Positions 1 to 7,840 of a stretch of DNA of 33,531 bases are shown piece after piece. Made by a program: the position numbers and the translations under genes. Origin of the DNA: Nocardia sp. BSTN01 (lineage in GTDB: Bacteria; Actinomycetota; Actinomycetes; Mycobacteriales; Mycobacteriaceae); the NCBI RefSeq assembly GCF_015354405.1, contig NZ_JADKYP010000065.1, positions 1-33,531 on the forward strand, in the 5' to 3' direction. The notes beneath the pieces are model-generated. The model searched no databases. It was not told where the DNA came from and was given only the letters and a program-made list of their open reading frames with translations. Every line of letters starts with the position of its first letter. The stretch's first letter is position 1.

Positions 1-493
1 CACCACCGCGATCCAGGCGCAGGACTTCTTCTTCCGCAAGATCGCCCGCGACCGTGGCGTGGCGCTGGCCCATGTGGCCGGCCAGGTGCAGAAGTTCATC
101 GATTCGGAGGCCGGCAACGGCCGCCTGAAGGGCGAGCGCAAGCTGCTGGCCACCGCGCTCGAGGATGTGCAGGCCATGGCCGCCACCCTGACCGGTCACC
201 TGATGGGTGCGCAGGAGGACGCCAAGGAGCTGTACAAGGTCGGCCTGGGTTCGGTCCGCTTCCTGATGGCGGTCGGTGACCTGCTGATCGGCTGGCAGTT
301 GCTGCGTCAGGCCGAGATCGCCATCAAGGCGCTCGACAACGGCGCCACCGGCTCCGACGAGGCCTTCTACACCGGCAAGGTCGCGGTCGCGCAGTTCTTC
401 GCCCGCAACGTCCTGCCGGAGCTGACCGCAACCCGCACGGTGCTGTCCAACCTGGACAACGACGTGATGGAGCTCGACGAAGCGGCCTTCTGA
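1..493 (+). CDS. fadE5: Acyl-CoA dehydrogenase, FadE5-type (C-terminal part)
   Basis: The reading frame is open from base 2, so the window starts inside the gene and only about the last 163 residues are present. The visible part matches the C-terminal extension of long (about 600 aa) acyl-CoA dehydrogenases of the FadE5 class: an all-helical region with [11 protein letters not shown] at its start, and a tail with [19 protein letters not shown] followed by an acidic end finishing in EAAF. Family knowledge: these FAD enzymes catalyse the first oxidation of acyl-CoAs in beta-oxidation. The FAD-binding core and catalytic glutamate lie upstream and cannot be checked. In M. tuberculosis fadE5 is a neighbour of fadA2; here it is on the plus strand and separated from fadA2 by nine kilobases. 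A strong hairpin follows the stop codon. Confidence 0.85.
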   Translation, partial: TTAIQAQDFFFRKIARDRGVALAHVAGQVQKFIDSEAGNGRLKGERKLLATALEDVQAMAATLTGHLMGAQEDAKELYKVGLGSVRFLMAVGDLLIGWQLLRQAEIAIKALDNGATGSDEAFYTGKVAVAQFFARNVLPELTATRTVLSNLDNDVMELDEAAF

Positions 494-520
494 TCGCCTT
501 CTCGACCACCACGTGAAACA

Positions 521-560
521 CAGCGGCCCCGCCTCTCGCATTCGGGAGGCGGGGCCGCTG
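521..560 (+). terminator. Rho-independent-like terminator after fadE5
   Basis: A perfect 15-bp inverted repeat (521-535 with 546-560) lies 28 bases after the fadE5 stop. Three further pairs, one of them G-T, extend it inward to leave a 4-base loop. There is no long T tract, as is usual in high-GC actinomycetes. Confidence 0.75.
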
Positions 561-746
561 TCGTCCCGGCACGCCGGGACCGCCGGTCCTGCACCGGAAT
601 CGAGGCGGGGTAATAATGACGGCACTGGAGTGCCGAGACAGCGCCGTGCCATGCCGATGTGACGAGGGTTTCGTCGGCATATCGCACGCCGTCGGCCGAG
701 GGCAGGCACAATACCCACGGCGCGACTCATGGAAGGAATTCGGAGT

Positions 747-1829
747 ATGAGACGACTGTCCGCACTGGCTGGAGCTTGCGCGGCGGTCGCGCTGCTGGGC
801 CTGACGGCATCGCCGGCCGGAGCCGACCCGAACAACATCAATCCGATTCCGGGGCTGAACGGCATCAACGGATTGCCGCCGCTCCCGGGCCCGACGCAGG
901 CGGTCTACCAGGCCACCGGGATGGCCTCGCCGAACCGGACCCAGAACCAGAACGTGCTCGGCACCGACCTCGGCATCATGTGGGACGACGGGCGCGGACA
1001 GATGATCACCGCCTACGGCGACACCGCCGGACTCGGCGTGCCGAACGTCCTGGCCGGCAGCATCTGGGCGTGGCGCTCGAACGTGCTGTTCCGCAGCCCG
1101 GCCGGCGCGGACCCGTCGGGTGGTGTGAATTACACGAGCTTCGTGGACAATCCGCTGCCCAGCCCGAAGATTCCGGGTATCGAGATCAGTTTCATTCCGA
1201 CCGCGGGCATCTCGGTCAACGGCGTGCAGTACATGTCGATGATGTCGGTGCGCGAATGGGGTCCCGACGGCCACTGGGACACCAACTTCTCCACGATGGC
1301 CGTCTCCGGTGACGACGGCCAGACCTGGGCGCAGCTGCCGACCACCCGCCGCGGCAACGAGAACGGCTTCCAGAGCTTCCAGCAGAACGCCTTCCTGAAG
1401 GCCGGCGGCTACGTCTACAAGTACGGGACCCCGGCGGGCCGCAACCAGCCCGGATTCATCTCCCGGGTCAAGGACGCCGATATCGCCAATATCGACGCCT
1501 ACGAGTACTGGGACGGCGGCGCGTGGAAGCCGAAGGACGCCAATGCCGCCAAGCCGATCGTCGGCGGCGTGGGCGAGCTGTCGGTGCAGTGGAACGCGCA
1601 TCTGGGCCAGTACGTGATGCTGACCACCGATCCCTTCGATTCGGTGGTCATGCGGACCGCGCCGAACCCGGAGGGCCCGTGGAGCGCGCCGCGCGTGCTG
1701 ATCGATGTACGCGATCTGCCGACCATGTACGCGCCGATGATCTATCCGTATCAGACCGGCAGCGACCTGTACTTCCTGCTGACCATGCACAACCAGTACA
1801 ACGTCGTACTCATGCGCACGCCGCTGTAG
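747..1829 (+). CDS. Secreted DUF4185 domain protein
   Basis: A 360-residue exported protein. The ATG at 747 is chosen because GGAAGG lies about ten bases before it and because it begins a clean signal peptide: MRRLS, a hydrophobic stretch and an ASPAGA cleavage site near residue 27. An upstream in-frame ATG at 729 would bury this signal. The mature part has the DUF4185 pattern of repeated beta-propeller-like strands: LGIMWDDGRGQMITAYGDT near residue 75, then motifs describing exposed loops such as YMSMMSVREWG and a C-terminal MYAPMIYPYQ segment. DUF4185 proteins of mycolata are secreted and of unknown function; the fold recalls sialidase or glycosidase five-bladed propellers. No catalytic assignment is made. 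It stands alone between two strong hairpins, so it is probably transcribed singly. Confidence 0.85.
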   Translation: MRRLSALAGACAAVALLGLTASPAGADPNNINPIPGLNGINGLPPLPGPTQAVYQATGMASPNRTQNQNVLGTDLGIMWDDGRGQMITAYGDTAGLGVPNVLAGSIWAWRSNVLFRSPAGADPSGGVNYTSFVDNPLPSPKIPGIEISFIPTAGISVNGVQYMSMMSVREWGPDGHWDTNFSTMAVSGDDGQTWAQLPTTRRGNENGFQSFQQNAFLKAGGYVYKYGTPAGRNQPGFISRVKDADIANIDAYEYWDGGAWKPKDANAAKPIVGGVGELSVQWNAHLGQYVMLTTDPFDSVVMRTAPNPEGPWSAPRVLIDVRDLPTMYAPMIYPYQTGSDLYFLLTMHNQYNVVLMRTPL

Positions 1830-1876
1830 GCGGCGGGAGCCGGAGTCGACGGGCGCAAGCCCGGAGGATACGTAGA

Positions 1877-1925
1877 CGGCTCCGTGCGGTTGCCGGGTCG
1901 GGGGTCTGGCAACTGCACGGAGCCG
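1877..1925 (+). terminator. Hairpin terminator after the DUF4185 gene
   Basis: An inverted repeat of about 18 bp (1877-1894 with 1908-1925) contains one G-T pair and a 13-base G-rich loop. It lies 48 bases after the stop codon. A short AT stretch (attat) follows downstream but there is no U run. The rest of the 1830-2107 gap shows no gene. Confidence 0.65.
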
Positions 1926-2107
1926 ATCTGATTATCGGGGCCGGGCTCCGGGCGTTACACGATTCGTCTCGACACCGGAGAAATTCTCGATCGTGGCACC
2001 GAGGACAATCGAGGGCGAGTGCGGTGCGGGGCGCTGATCTCACGCCGCGGGGCAGCAGCAAGCCGAGCTCGGACCCGCCGAAGCTCGGACGACTCGAGGA
2101 GAAGAGT

Positions 2108-3136
2108 ATGCAGCTGGGAATGATCGGGCTCGGCCGAATGGGTGCCAATATCGTGCGGCGCATCGTCAAGGACGGGCACACCGCGGTCGGCTACTCCCGG
2201 CACGAGGACCAGATCAAGGAATTCACCGACGAACTGGGCGACAGCTTCCAGGGTGCGACCGACTACCCGGCCTTCATCGCTCTGCTCGAGAAGCCGCGCG
2301 TGGTCTGGGTGATGATTCCGGCCGGCGCGACCGGCGCGGTCATCGACCAGGTCGCCGACCTGCTGGAGCCGGGCGACATCATCATCGACGGCGGCAACAG
2401 CCGCTACCACGAGGACATCCAGCGGGCGGCGGCGCTGGCGCCCAAGGGGATCCACTACCTCGATATCGGCACCTCCGGCGGCGTGTGGGGTCTGGACCGC
2501 GGCTACTGCCTGATGATCGGCGGCGAGGCCGAGCAGGTCGCCCACCTGGAGCCGCTGTTCCGGTCGATCGCCCCGGGTGTCGACGCCGCCGAACGAACCC
2601 CCGGTCGCACCGGTGAGCCCTCCCCCGCCGAGCAGGGCTACCTGCACTGCGGCCCGGCAGGTGCCGGGCATTTCGTGAAGATGGTGCACAACGGCATCGA
2701 ATACGGCGCGATGGCGGCCTACGCCGAGGGGCTGAACATCCTGCACAAGGCCAATATCGGCAAGGAACGCGACGACGCGCATTCGGCCGAGGTGTCCCCG
2801 CTGGAAAACCCCGAGTACTACCAGTTCGACATCAACGTGCCCGAGGTCACCGAGGTGTGGCGGCGCGGTTCGGTGGTCGCGTCCTGGCTGCTGGACCTGA
2901 CCGCGGCCGCACTGCACGCCGACCCCGACCTGACCAGCTTCGGTGGGCGGGTGTCGGATTCGGGTGAGGGCCGCTGGACCATCCACGCCGCGATCGACGA
3001 GGGCGTGCCCGCGCCGGTGCTCTCGACCGCGCTGTACGAGCGGTTCTCCTCGCGCGGTGAGGCGCTCTACGCGGACAAGGTGCTCTCGGCCATGCGCAAG
3101 GCGTTCGGCGGGCACAACGAGCTGCCCGGCAAGTAG
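2108..3136 (+). CDS. gnd: 6-phosphogluconate dehydrogenase, short (NAD-type, decarboxylating)
   Basis: A 342-residue enzyme of the short GndA/Gnd2-like class, which lacks the long C-terminal tail of the 470-residue NADP enzyme. The ATG at 2108 has GAGGAG (2097-2102) six bases upstream; the open frame runs further upstream but without other support. Residues 4-15 hold the Rossmann motif GLGRMGANIVRR, followed by IIDGGNSRYHED and DIGTSGGVWGL for substrate binding, and the catalytic Lys-His-Asn segment in GAGHFVKMVHNGIEYGAM. It oxidatively decarboxylates 6-phosphogluconate to ribulose 5-phosphate in the cytoplasm. This class usually prefers NAD; that is inferred from length and not tested. The gene sits between hairpin-terminated DUF4185 and lpqI and has no obvious pathway partner nearby. 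Confidence 0.92.
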   Translation: MQLGMIGLGRMGANIVRRIVKDGHTAVGYSRHEDQIKEFTDELGDSFQGATDYPAFIALLEKPRVVWVMIPAGATGAVIDQVADLLEPGDIIIDGGNSRYHEDIQRAAALAPKGIHYLDIGTSGGVWGLDRGYCLMIGGEAEQVAHLEPLFRSIAPGVDAAERTPGRTGEPSPAEQGYLHCGPAGAGHFVKMVHNGIEYGAMAAYAEGLNILHKANIGKERDDAHSAEVSPLENPEYYQFDINVPEVTEVWRRGSVVASWLLDLTAAALHADPDLTSFGGRVSDSGEGRWTIHAAIDEGVPAPVLSTALYERFSSRGEALYADKVLSAMRKAFGGHNELPGK

Positions 3137-3173
3137 AGGCCGACCACGGATAGGTTCCGGCGCCCCGAACGGC

Positions 3174-3179
3174 TACGGT
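3174..3179 (+). promoter_or_regulatory. Candidate -10 element of lpqI (leaderless)
   Basis: TACGGT fits the actinobacterial TANNNT -10 pattern and ends six bases before the lpqI ATG, and no Shine-Dalgarno sequence is present. This spacing predicts that transcription starts at or next to the A of the start codon. Confidence 0.4.
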
Positions 3180-3185
3180 CGGTCC

Positions 3186-4361
3186 ATGCGCACCGTTGCC
3201 GGGATCGTTCTCGCAGTAGCCGCAGTCACCCTCGCGGGCTGCTCCGGTGGTGGCTCCAGCTCCACCGCCACGACCAGCCCCAGCGCCGCACCGGGCACCA
3301 CGGGCGCGACCGGAGGCACCGTCGCGACCACCACGACCGGTAATCAGCAGGACTGCGCCGCAGGCTATCTCGCGCAGTTCACCACCCGGCAGAAGCTGGC
3401 GCAGTTGCTCACCGTGGGCGTCAAGAACGCCGCCGACGCCGCACAGGTGGTGCGCGGGGAACAGGTCGGCGGCATCTTCGTCGGCAGCTGGACCGACCAG
3501 TCCATGCTGTCCGACCAGGGCCTCGACCAGGTGACGGCCGCCGCGCGCACACCGCTGATGGTGACGATCGACGAAGAAGGCGGCCGGGTCTCGCGGTTAC
3601 AGAACCTGATCGGGCAGGCGCCCTCGGCCCGGGTCGCCGCGCAGACCATGACGACCGAGGAGTACTACCAGCAGAGCCTGACCCGCGGTCAGGCCATGAA
3701 GAAGCTGGGCATCACCGTCGACTTCGCGCCCGACGTGGACGTCAGCGACGAGCCCGACGACGCGGTGATCGGCGACCGCTCCTACTCCCAGGATCCGCAG
3801 GTCGTCACCGAATACGCCGGCGCCTACATCCGGGCCATGCACGATGCCGGTGTCGGTGCGGTGATGAAGCACTTCCCCGGCCACGGACACGGATCGGGCG
3901 ATTCCCACACCGGTGCGGTGCGCACGCCCCCGCTGGATCAGATGCAGCAGGTGGATCTGGTGCCGTTCCGGAATCTGATCGATTCCGGCGCCGCGGTGAT
4001 GGTCGGTCATCTCGACGTTCCCGGTCTGACCTCGCCCAACGTTCCCGCGAGCATCAGCCCGGAGGCGATGGCACTGCTGCGCCAGGGCACCGGCTACAAC
4101 GCCCAGCCCTACGACGGACCGATCTTCACCGACGACCTGAGCGGCATGGCGGCGATCACGGCCCGGATGGGCATCGAGGACGCGGTCGCCGCCGCCCTGG
4201 AGGCCGGCGCCGACGACGCGCTGTGGATCAGTACCGACGCCGTCAGTTCGGTGCTGGACCGGCTCGAGCAGGAAGTTCGCGACGGGAAACTGACCATGAA
4301 GCAGGTCGACGACTCGGTCCTGCGGGTGGCCAAGTACAAAGGCATCCAGCTCCCCTGCTGA
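3186..4361 (+). CDS. lpqI: Lipoprotein beta-N-acetylglucosaminidase, GH3 family (LpqI/NagZ)
   Basis: A 391-residue surface lipoprotein. The N terminus is a type II signal peptide with lipobox LAGC, cysteine about residue 19, followed by a Ser/Thr/Gly-rich linker to about residue 55 and then a GH3 TIM barrel. Key motifs: IDEEGGRVSRL for substrate binding, KHFPGHG at 228-234, the Asp-His dyad D239/H241 in GDSHTG (acid/base of the NagZ subgroup), and the nucleophile Asp of FTDDLSGM near residue 316. The enzyme removes N-acetylglucosamine from muropeptide-type substrates during peptidoglycan recycling. It matches M. tuberculosis LpqI in size and in having the TetR gene next to it. There is no Shine-Dalgarno; translation is probably leaderless. 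Confidence 0.93.
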   Translation: MRTVAGIVLAVAAVTLAGCSGGGSSSTATTSPSAAPGTTGATGGTVATTTTGNQQDCAAGYLAQFTTRQKLAQLLTVGVKNAADAAQVVRGEQVGGIFVGSWTDQSMLSDQGLDQVTAAARTPLMVTIDEEGGRVSRLQNLIGQAPSARVAAQTMTTEEYYQQSLTRGQAMKKLGITVDFAPDVDVSDEPDDAVIGDRSYSQDPQVVTEYAGAYIRAMHDAGVGAVMKHFPGHGHGSGDSHTGAVRTPPLDQMQQVDLVPFRNLIDSGAAVMVGHLDVPGLTSPNVPASISPEAMALLRQGTGYNAQPYDGPIFTDDLSGMAAITARMGIEDAVAAALEAGADDALWISTDAVSSVLDRLEQEVRDGKLTMKQVDDSVLRVAKYKGIQLPC

Positions 4362-4404
4362 GCCCGGCTTCAGCGAATCGGTGGCAATTCGTTGTTCTCC
4401 GAAA

Positions 4405-4420
4405 CTTACCTTGGAGTAAG
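4405..4420. promoter_or_regulatory. TetR operator, copy 1 (autoregulatory site)
   Basis: CTTACCTTGGAGTAAG is an imperfect palindrome 32 bases before the TetR start codon. Read on the other strand it is CTTACTCCAAGGTAAG, differing in two central positions from the site at 9320-9335. Its right arm overlaps a TANNNT -10 hexamer (TAAGAT, 4417-4422), so a bound repressor would block this promoter. Confidence 0.75.
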
Positions 4421-4452
4421 ATAGGGGTTTCGATATGGGCTAGGAGTGGTGG

Positions 4453-5052
4453 ATGGCAGGCGGAACGAAGCGGCTTCCCAGGGCGGTTCGTGAGCAGCAG
4501 ATGCTGGACGCCGCCGTCGAGGTCTTCTCCCGAAAGGGATACCACGACACGTCGATGGATGCCATCGCGGCCGAGGCCAAGATCTCCAAACCGATGCTGT
4601 ATTTGTACTACGGCTCCAAGGACGAACTGTTCCGGGCGTGCATTCAGCGCGAGAGCGCGCGCTTCATCGAGGCCGTCGCGGTGGCCGGCAATCCCAAGCT
4701 GACCCCGCACGAGCAGTTGCGCGCCGGCCTCGAGGCGTTCCTGTCCTATGTCGACAACAACCGGCTGTCGTGGTCGGTGCTGTACCGGCAGGCCCTGGGG
4801 CAGCAACCGTTCGCCTCCGAGATCGCGAACAGTCGCGAGCGCATCATCGAACTGACCGCGAAACTGCTCGAGTCGAGCGCCAAATATGCCGAGCCCGGAA
4901 TGGATTTCGACATCGTCGCGGTGGCGGTGATCGGTGCGGGCGAGGCGATCGCCGACCGGATCGCCAGCGGTGAGGTCGATGTCGCCAGCGCTGTCGACCT
5001 GCTGGACAATCTGGCCTGGCGCGGTCTGGCCGGTAAGAAGAAAGCCGAGTAG
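4453..5052 (+). CDS. TetR/AcrR-family transcriptional regulator
   Basis: A 199-residue regulator. The ATG has TAGGAG (4441-4446) six bases upstream. The N-terminal winged-free HTH covers about residues 14-60: MLDAAVEVFSRKGY, then MDAIAAEAKISKPMLYLYYGSKDELF, the classic TetR helix-turn-helix. The rest is an all-helical ligand-binding domain that I cannot match to a ligand. It is the positional counterpart of M. tuberculosis Rv0238 (between lpqI and htdX-fabG4). A palindrome in its own promoter recurs in the fabG4/fadA2 promoter, so it is probably an autorepressor that also controls the fatty-acid genes, with an acyl-CoA as a reasonable but unproven ligand. DUF5685 follows 53 bases later in the same direction and may be co-transcribed. 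Confidence 0.93.
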   Translation: MAGGTKRLPRAVREQQMLDAAVEVFSRKGYHDTSMDAIAAEAKISKPMLYLYYGSKDELFRACIQRESARFIEAVAVAGNPKLTPHEQLRAGLEAFLSYVDNNRLSWSVLYRQALGQQPFASEIANSRERIIELTAKLLESSAKYAEPGMDFDIVAVAVIGAGEAIADRIASGEVDVASAVDLLDNLAWRGLAGKKKAE

Positions 5053-5105
5053 ACACCGGCGAAACGCGCCGTCCGACTTGCGCGGCGCCGTCGGCACCTG
5101 CCAGA

Positions 5106-6836
5106 GTGCGGATTGCACAGATGGCCGGATTGCCGATGCGGCCGGGGTTCTACGGGGCGGAATTGTTCGGACTTCTCACGCCGTGCGCGCACAGCGCGGC
5201 GAAATACGGCCTGGATGCGGCAGATTGGCGCACGCATATGTGCGGACTGTGCCTGGGCCTGCGCGACGGGCACGGGCAGCTGGCCCGCACCGCGACCAAT
5301 ACCGACGCGATCGTGCTGAATGTGCTCACCGAAGCACAGACCGGTGCCGCCGCGCGGACCGCGGCCGGGCCGTGTGCGCTGCGCGGTATGCAACGTGCCT
5401 CGGTCGCCGCGGCCGGATCCCCCGGGGTGCGGCTGGCGACGACCGCGTCACTGTTGCTGGGAGCGGCCAAGATTCGCGACCATGCCGACGACGGCGACGC
5501 GGGTCCGCTCGCCCGGCGGCCCATGCGGAAGGTGGCCGATCGCTGGTTCGCCTCCGCCCGCGCGAACGCCGCCGACATCGGGCTGGATATCGAACCGCTC
5601 ATCGCCGCGATCGGCCGCCAAGCGGAACTCGAGCGGGCAGTGCAGTCGCACACTGTGTCCGATGGGCACAGACACGACGCGCCGGCGGGGCAACCACGCG
5701 CTCGCACCGCGTACCGCACCCGTGTCGTCCAGGGTGCGACGTCCGGCATCCCGTCGGATAACACCGAATTATGCTCGCCGACAGTAACTTTCACGCCGGT
5801 AGAGCTCCTCGCTACTCTCACCGAGCCGACGCAGACGTGTGCCGCGGAGTTGTTCGCCCATAGTGCGGTACTGGCGGGCCGCCCGGAGAATACGCGGGCC
5901 CTGCGAGAGGTCGGTCGGCACTTCGGGCGCATCGCTCACCTGGCCGACGCCATCGAAGATCTCGACGACGATCGCCGCCGGAATCGCTTCAATCCGCTGC
6001 TCGCCACCGGAGTGAGCGCCGAAGAGGCGCACAGCCTGCTGCGTGAATCCGATGCCGAAATCCGCCGTGCCCTGCACCGGGCGAAACTCGCGCACGTTCC
6101 CGCCATCCGCTGGCTGTTGCTCGATCCGTTGCGCGGCGTCGTCCGGAAGCTGGGCCGAGCCGCGGCCGTAGCGTGCGGCGACGCGACATCTGCCTGCGGC
6201 TGCGGAAAGCGCGGCGGCCGAACACTTTCCGACGGCGCCGATGCCGACGCGGCAGTACAGCTGCTGGGCTACCCCGTGGCAGCCGGGCACATTCGCCCGT
6301 CGGCAGCCGCGGCGGCGCCGGCCGGCATCGGCGAAGTCCGCTTCCGCACCGGCGAGGCGGTTACGGCGCAGCAGCCCTATCAGCCGAATCCCTACCAGCC
6401 CGCGCCCTATCCGGCGCCACCGCCGTATCAGCCGAATCCCGCTGGGCCGCAGGTGGATCCGTCACCCTACCCCGGTCAGGATCCGTATCCCGCGAGCCCG
6501 GTGCAGCCCTACGACATCCCGCCGCCGTTCGGTGATCGCCCGCCGAGCGATCCGTATCCCCCCTCGGACGAGCCACCGCACGAGCCTCCGCGACGACCCA
6601 CCTTCTGGCAGGGAATCGGGATCATCTGCGGGGCGTACTGCACCGGATACGCCTGCTGTGCCGGGCACCGGCGGCCGTGCAGCGGGGAACACCGGGATGC
6701 CTGGCTGCAGCGGTGCGACTGCGATTGCGATTGTTGCGACTGCGGTGACTGCGAGGGCTGTGGCGATTGCTGCAGTTGCTGCAACGGTTGCGGCGACTGT
6801 GACTGCGATTGCTGCGGCTGCGACTGCAGTTGCTGA
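5106..6836 (+). CDS. DUF5685 family protein with Pro/Tyr-rich linker and 20-Cys tail
   Basis: Up to 576 residues. The body matches DUF5685: LFGLLTPCAHS, then HMCGLCLGLRDGHGQLAR and TNTDAIVLNVLTEAQ, and later LADAIEDLDDDRRRNRFNPLL, an acidic cluster in helical context. Four candidate starts exist (GTG 5106, ATG 5121, ATG 5136, TTG 5163); homologues typically begin at the Met-Phe-Gly equivalent, which favours TTG 5163, but no ribosome site decides. From about residue 415 the protein becomes Pro/Tyr/Gln-rich with repeated PYQPNP-like units, then a short segment with five cysteines (about 505-525). It ends in 41 residues of which 20 are Cys, alternating with Asp and Gly. The function is unknown. 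The tail suggests metal or Fe-S binding or heavy disulphide content; this is inference. Homologues with Cys-rich tails are known in actinobacteria. Confidence 0.85.
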   Translation: MRIAQMAGLPMRPGFYGAELFGLLTPCAHSAAKYGLDAADWRTHMCGLCLGLRDGHGQLARTATNTDAIVLNVLTEAQTGAAARTAAGPCALRGMQRASVAAAGSPGVRLATTASLLLGAAKIRDHADDGDAGPLARRPMRKVADRWFASARANAADIGLDIEPLIAAIGRQAELERAVQSHTVSDGHRHDAPAGQPRARTAYRTRVVQGATSGIPSDNTELCSPTVTFTPVELLATLTEPTQTCAAELFAHSAVLAGRPENTRALREVGRHFGRIAHLADAIEDLDDDRRRNRFNPLLATGVSAEEAHSLLRESDAEIRRALHRAKLAHVPAIRWLLLDPLRGVVRKLGRAAAVACGDATSACGCGKRGGRTLSDGADADAAVQLLGYPVAAGHIRPSAAAAAPAGIGEVRFRTGEAVTAQQPYQPNPYQPAPYPAPPPYQPNPAGPQVDPSPYPGQDPYPASPVQPYDIPPPFGDRPPSDPYPPSDEPPHEPPRRPTFWQGIGIICGAYCTGYACCAGHRRPCSGEHRDAWLQRCDCDCDCCDCGDCEGCGDCCSCCNGCGDCDCDCCGCDCSC

Positions 6837-6868
6837 TCGGGCCGCCGATCGCCGGCCCGGACCGACGA

Positions 6869-6950
6869 CAGCCGCCCACCTTTTCGCCTTCGCCACATAT
6901 CGAATCCCCCATGCGATCCGATATGCGGCCGCCGAGAAGGTGGGCGGCTG
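6869..6950. terminator. Nested inverted repeat between convergent genes (bidirectional terminator)
   Basis: A perfect 14-bp stem (6869-6882 with 6937-6950) encloses 54 bases that contain an inner 7-bp stem (6896-6902 with 6919-6925). It occupies the 133-base gap between the convergent DUF5685 and htdX genes, 32 bases after one stop and 19 bases after the other. It probably terminates both transcripts. Confidence 0.6.
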
Positions 6951-6969
6951 TTCGTGTGCCGTTCGCTGC

Positions 6970-7839
6970 TCAGTGCAGCGTCGCGGTCAGATGAGGGTAG
7001 CCCTTCTTCGGATGTTTCAGCGACAGATCCCAGCCCTCTGCGGTCTGGTCGGCGTAGACGTTGACCGTGGACGGCAGCAGGATCGGCTTGCCGAATTTCA
7101 CCGCGTAGGCCGTCTTCGCGGGCACCCGGCCCTCGATGACACCGAGGATCGCGGCGGCCGACCACATGCCGTGAGCGATCGACCGCGGGAAGCCGAAGGC
7201 CTTCGCCCCGAGCGCCGACATGTGGATCGGGTTGCGGTCACCGGAGGCGGCCGCGTAGCGATGGATCATCGCCTGGTCGACCTTCAGCGTGCGCAGCGGC
7301 GGCGGGGGCACCTCGTCCGGCTTCGGCGCCGCCTTCGGGCCACCGGACAGCGAGGTGCGCTGCTGGTGCAGGAAGGTGGTGACCTGCCGCCACACCAGTT
7401 CACGCCCCACGCTGATCTCGCTGATCGCGTCGACCAGCAGACCCTTCGGATGCTCGCGCAGGTTCTCCACGTGGGCACGGATGTCGAGCGGTTCGCTGAC
7501 CGAGATCTCGCGGGTGCGCTCGATCAGATTCTCCGCGTGCACCGCGCCGACCGCGACGAACGGGAAGTCCCGGGCCACCACCAGCTGCATCACCACGGGG
7601 AAGGTGAGCACGAACGGATAGGTCAGCGGCAGGGAGTCGCCGAAGCGCAGCCCGGTCGCGTGGCAGTAGGCGGCGAGGTGGTCGGGATCGACGCGGACGC
7701 CGTTCCATTCCACCGCACGGTCCGGAATCTCGGATTTGCGCGCCGACACCAGCGGCAGCGGAACGGCACCCAGGGCGGCCTTGAGATACAGGCTGCCGGT
7801 CTTGGGCGGCTCGTTCAGCGAGATGGTCTGGGTTGCCAC
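6970..7839 (-). CDS. htdX: MaoC-like double-hotdog (3R)-hydroxyacyl-thioester dehydratase (HtdX-type)
   Basis: A 289-residue protein with an N-terminal hotdog lacking catalytic residues and a C-terminal hotdog carrying the hydratase-2 motif: YAAASGDRNPIH (Asp about 199, His about 204) followed by GFPRSIAHGM. It interconverts (3R)-hydroxyacyl and trans-2-enoyl thioesters in fatty-acid synthesis or reverse beta-oxidation in the cytoplasm. The GTG start at 7839 is one base after the fabG4 stop, indicating translational coupling. Size, order and strand relative to fabG4 are as in M. tuberculosis Rv0241c (HtdX, about 280 aa). An alternative name would be simply MaoC/dehydratase domain protein. Confidence 0.92.
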   Translation of the reverse strand: MATQTISLNEPPKTGSLYLKAALGAVPLPLVSARKSEIPDRAVEWNGVRVDPDHLAAYCHATGLRFGDSLPLTYPFVLTFPVVMQLVVARDFPFVAVGAVHAENLIERTREISVSEPLDIRAHVENLREHPKGLLVDAISEISVGRELVWRQVTTFLHQQRTSLSGGPKAAPKPDEVPPPPLRTLKVDQAMIHRYAAASGDRNPIHMSALGAKAFGFPRSIAHGMWSAAAILGVIEGRVPAKTAYAVKFGKPILLPSTVNVYADQTAEGWDLSLKHPKKGYPHLTATLH

Positions 7840-7840
7840 G

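Noticed and set aside
6710-6836. Cysteine-rich end of DUF5685 as a frameshift artefact
   Set aside because: The frame stays open to a single stop, a Pro/Tyr-rich linker precedes it in the same frame, and Cys-rich tails are known in this family.
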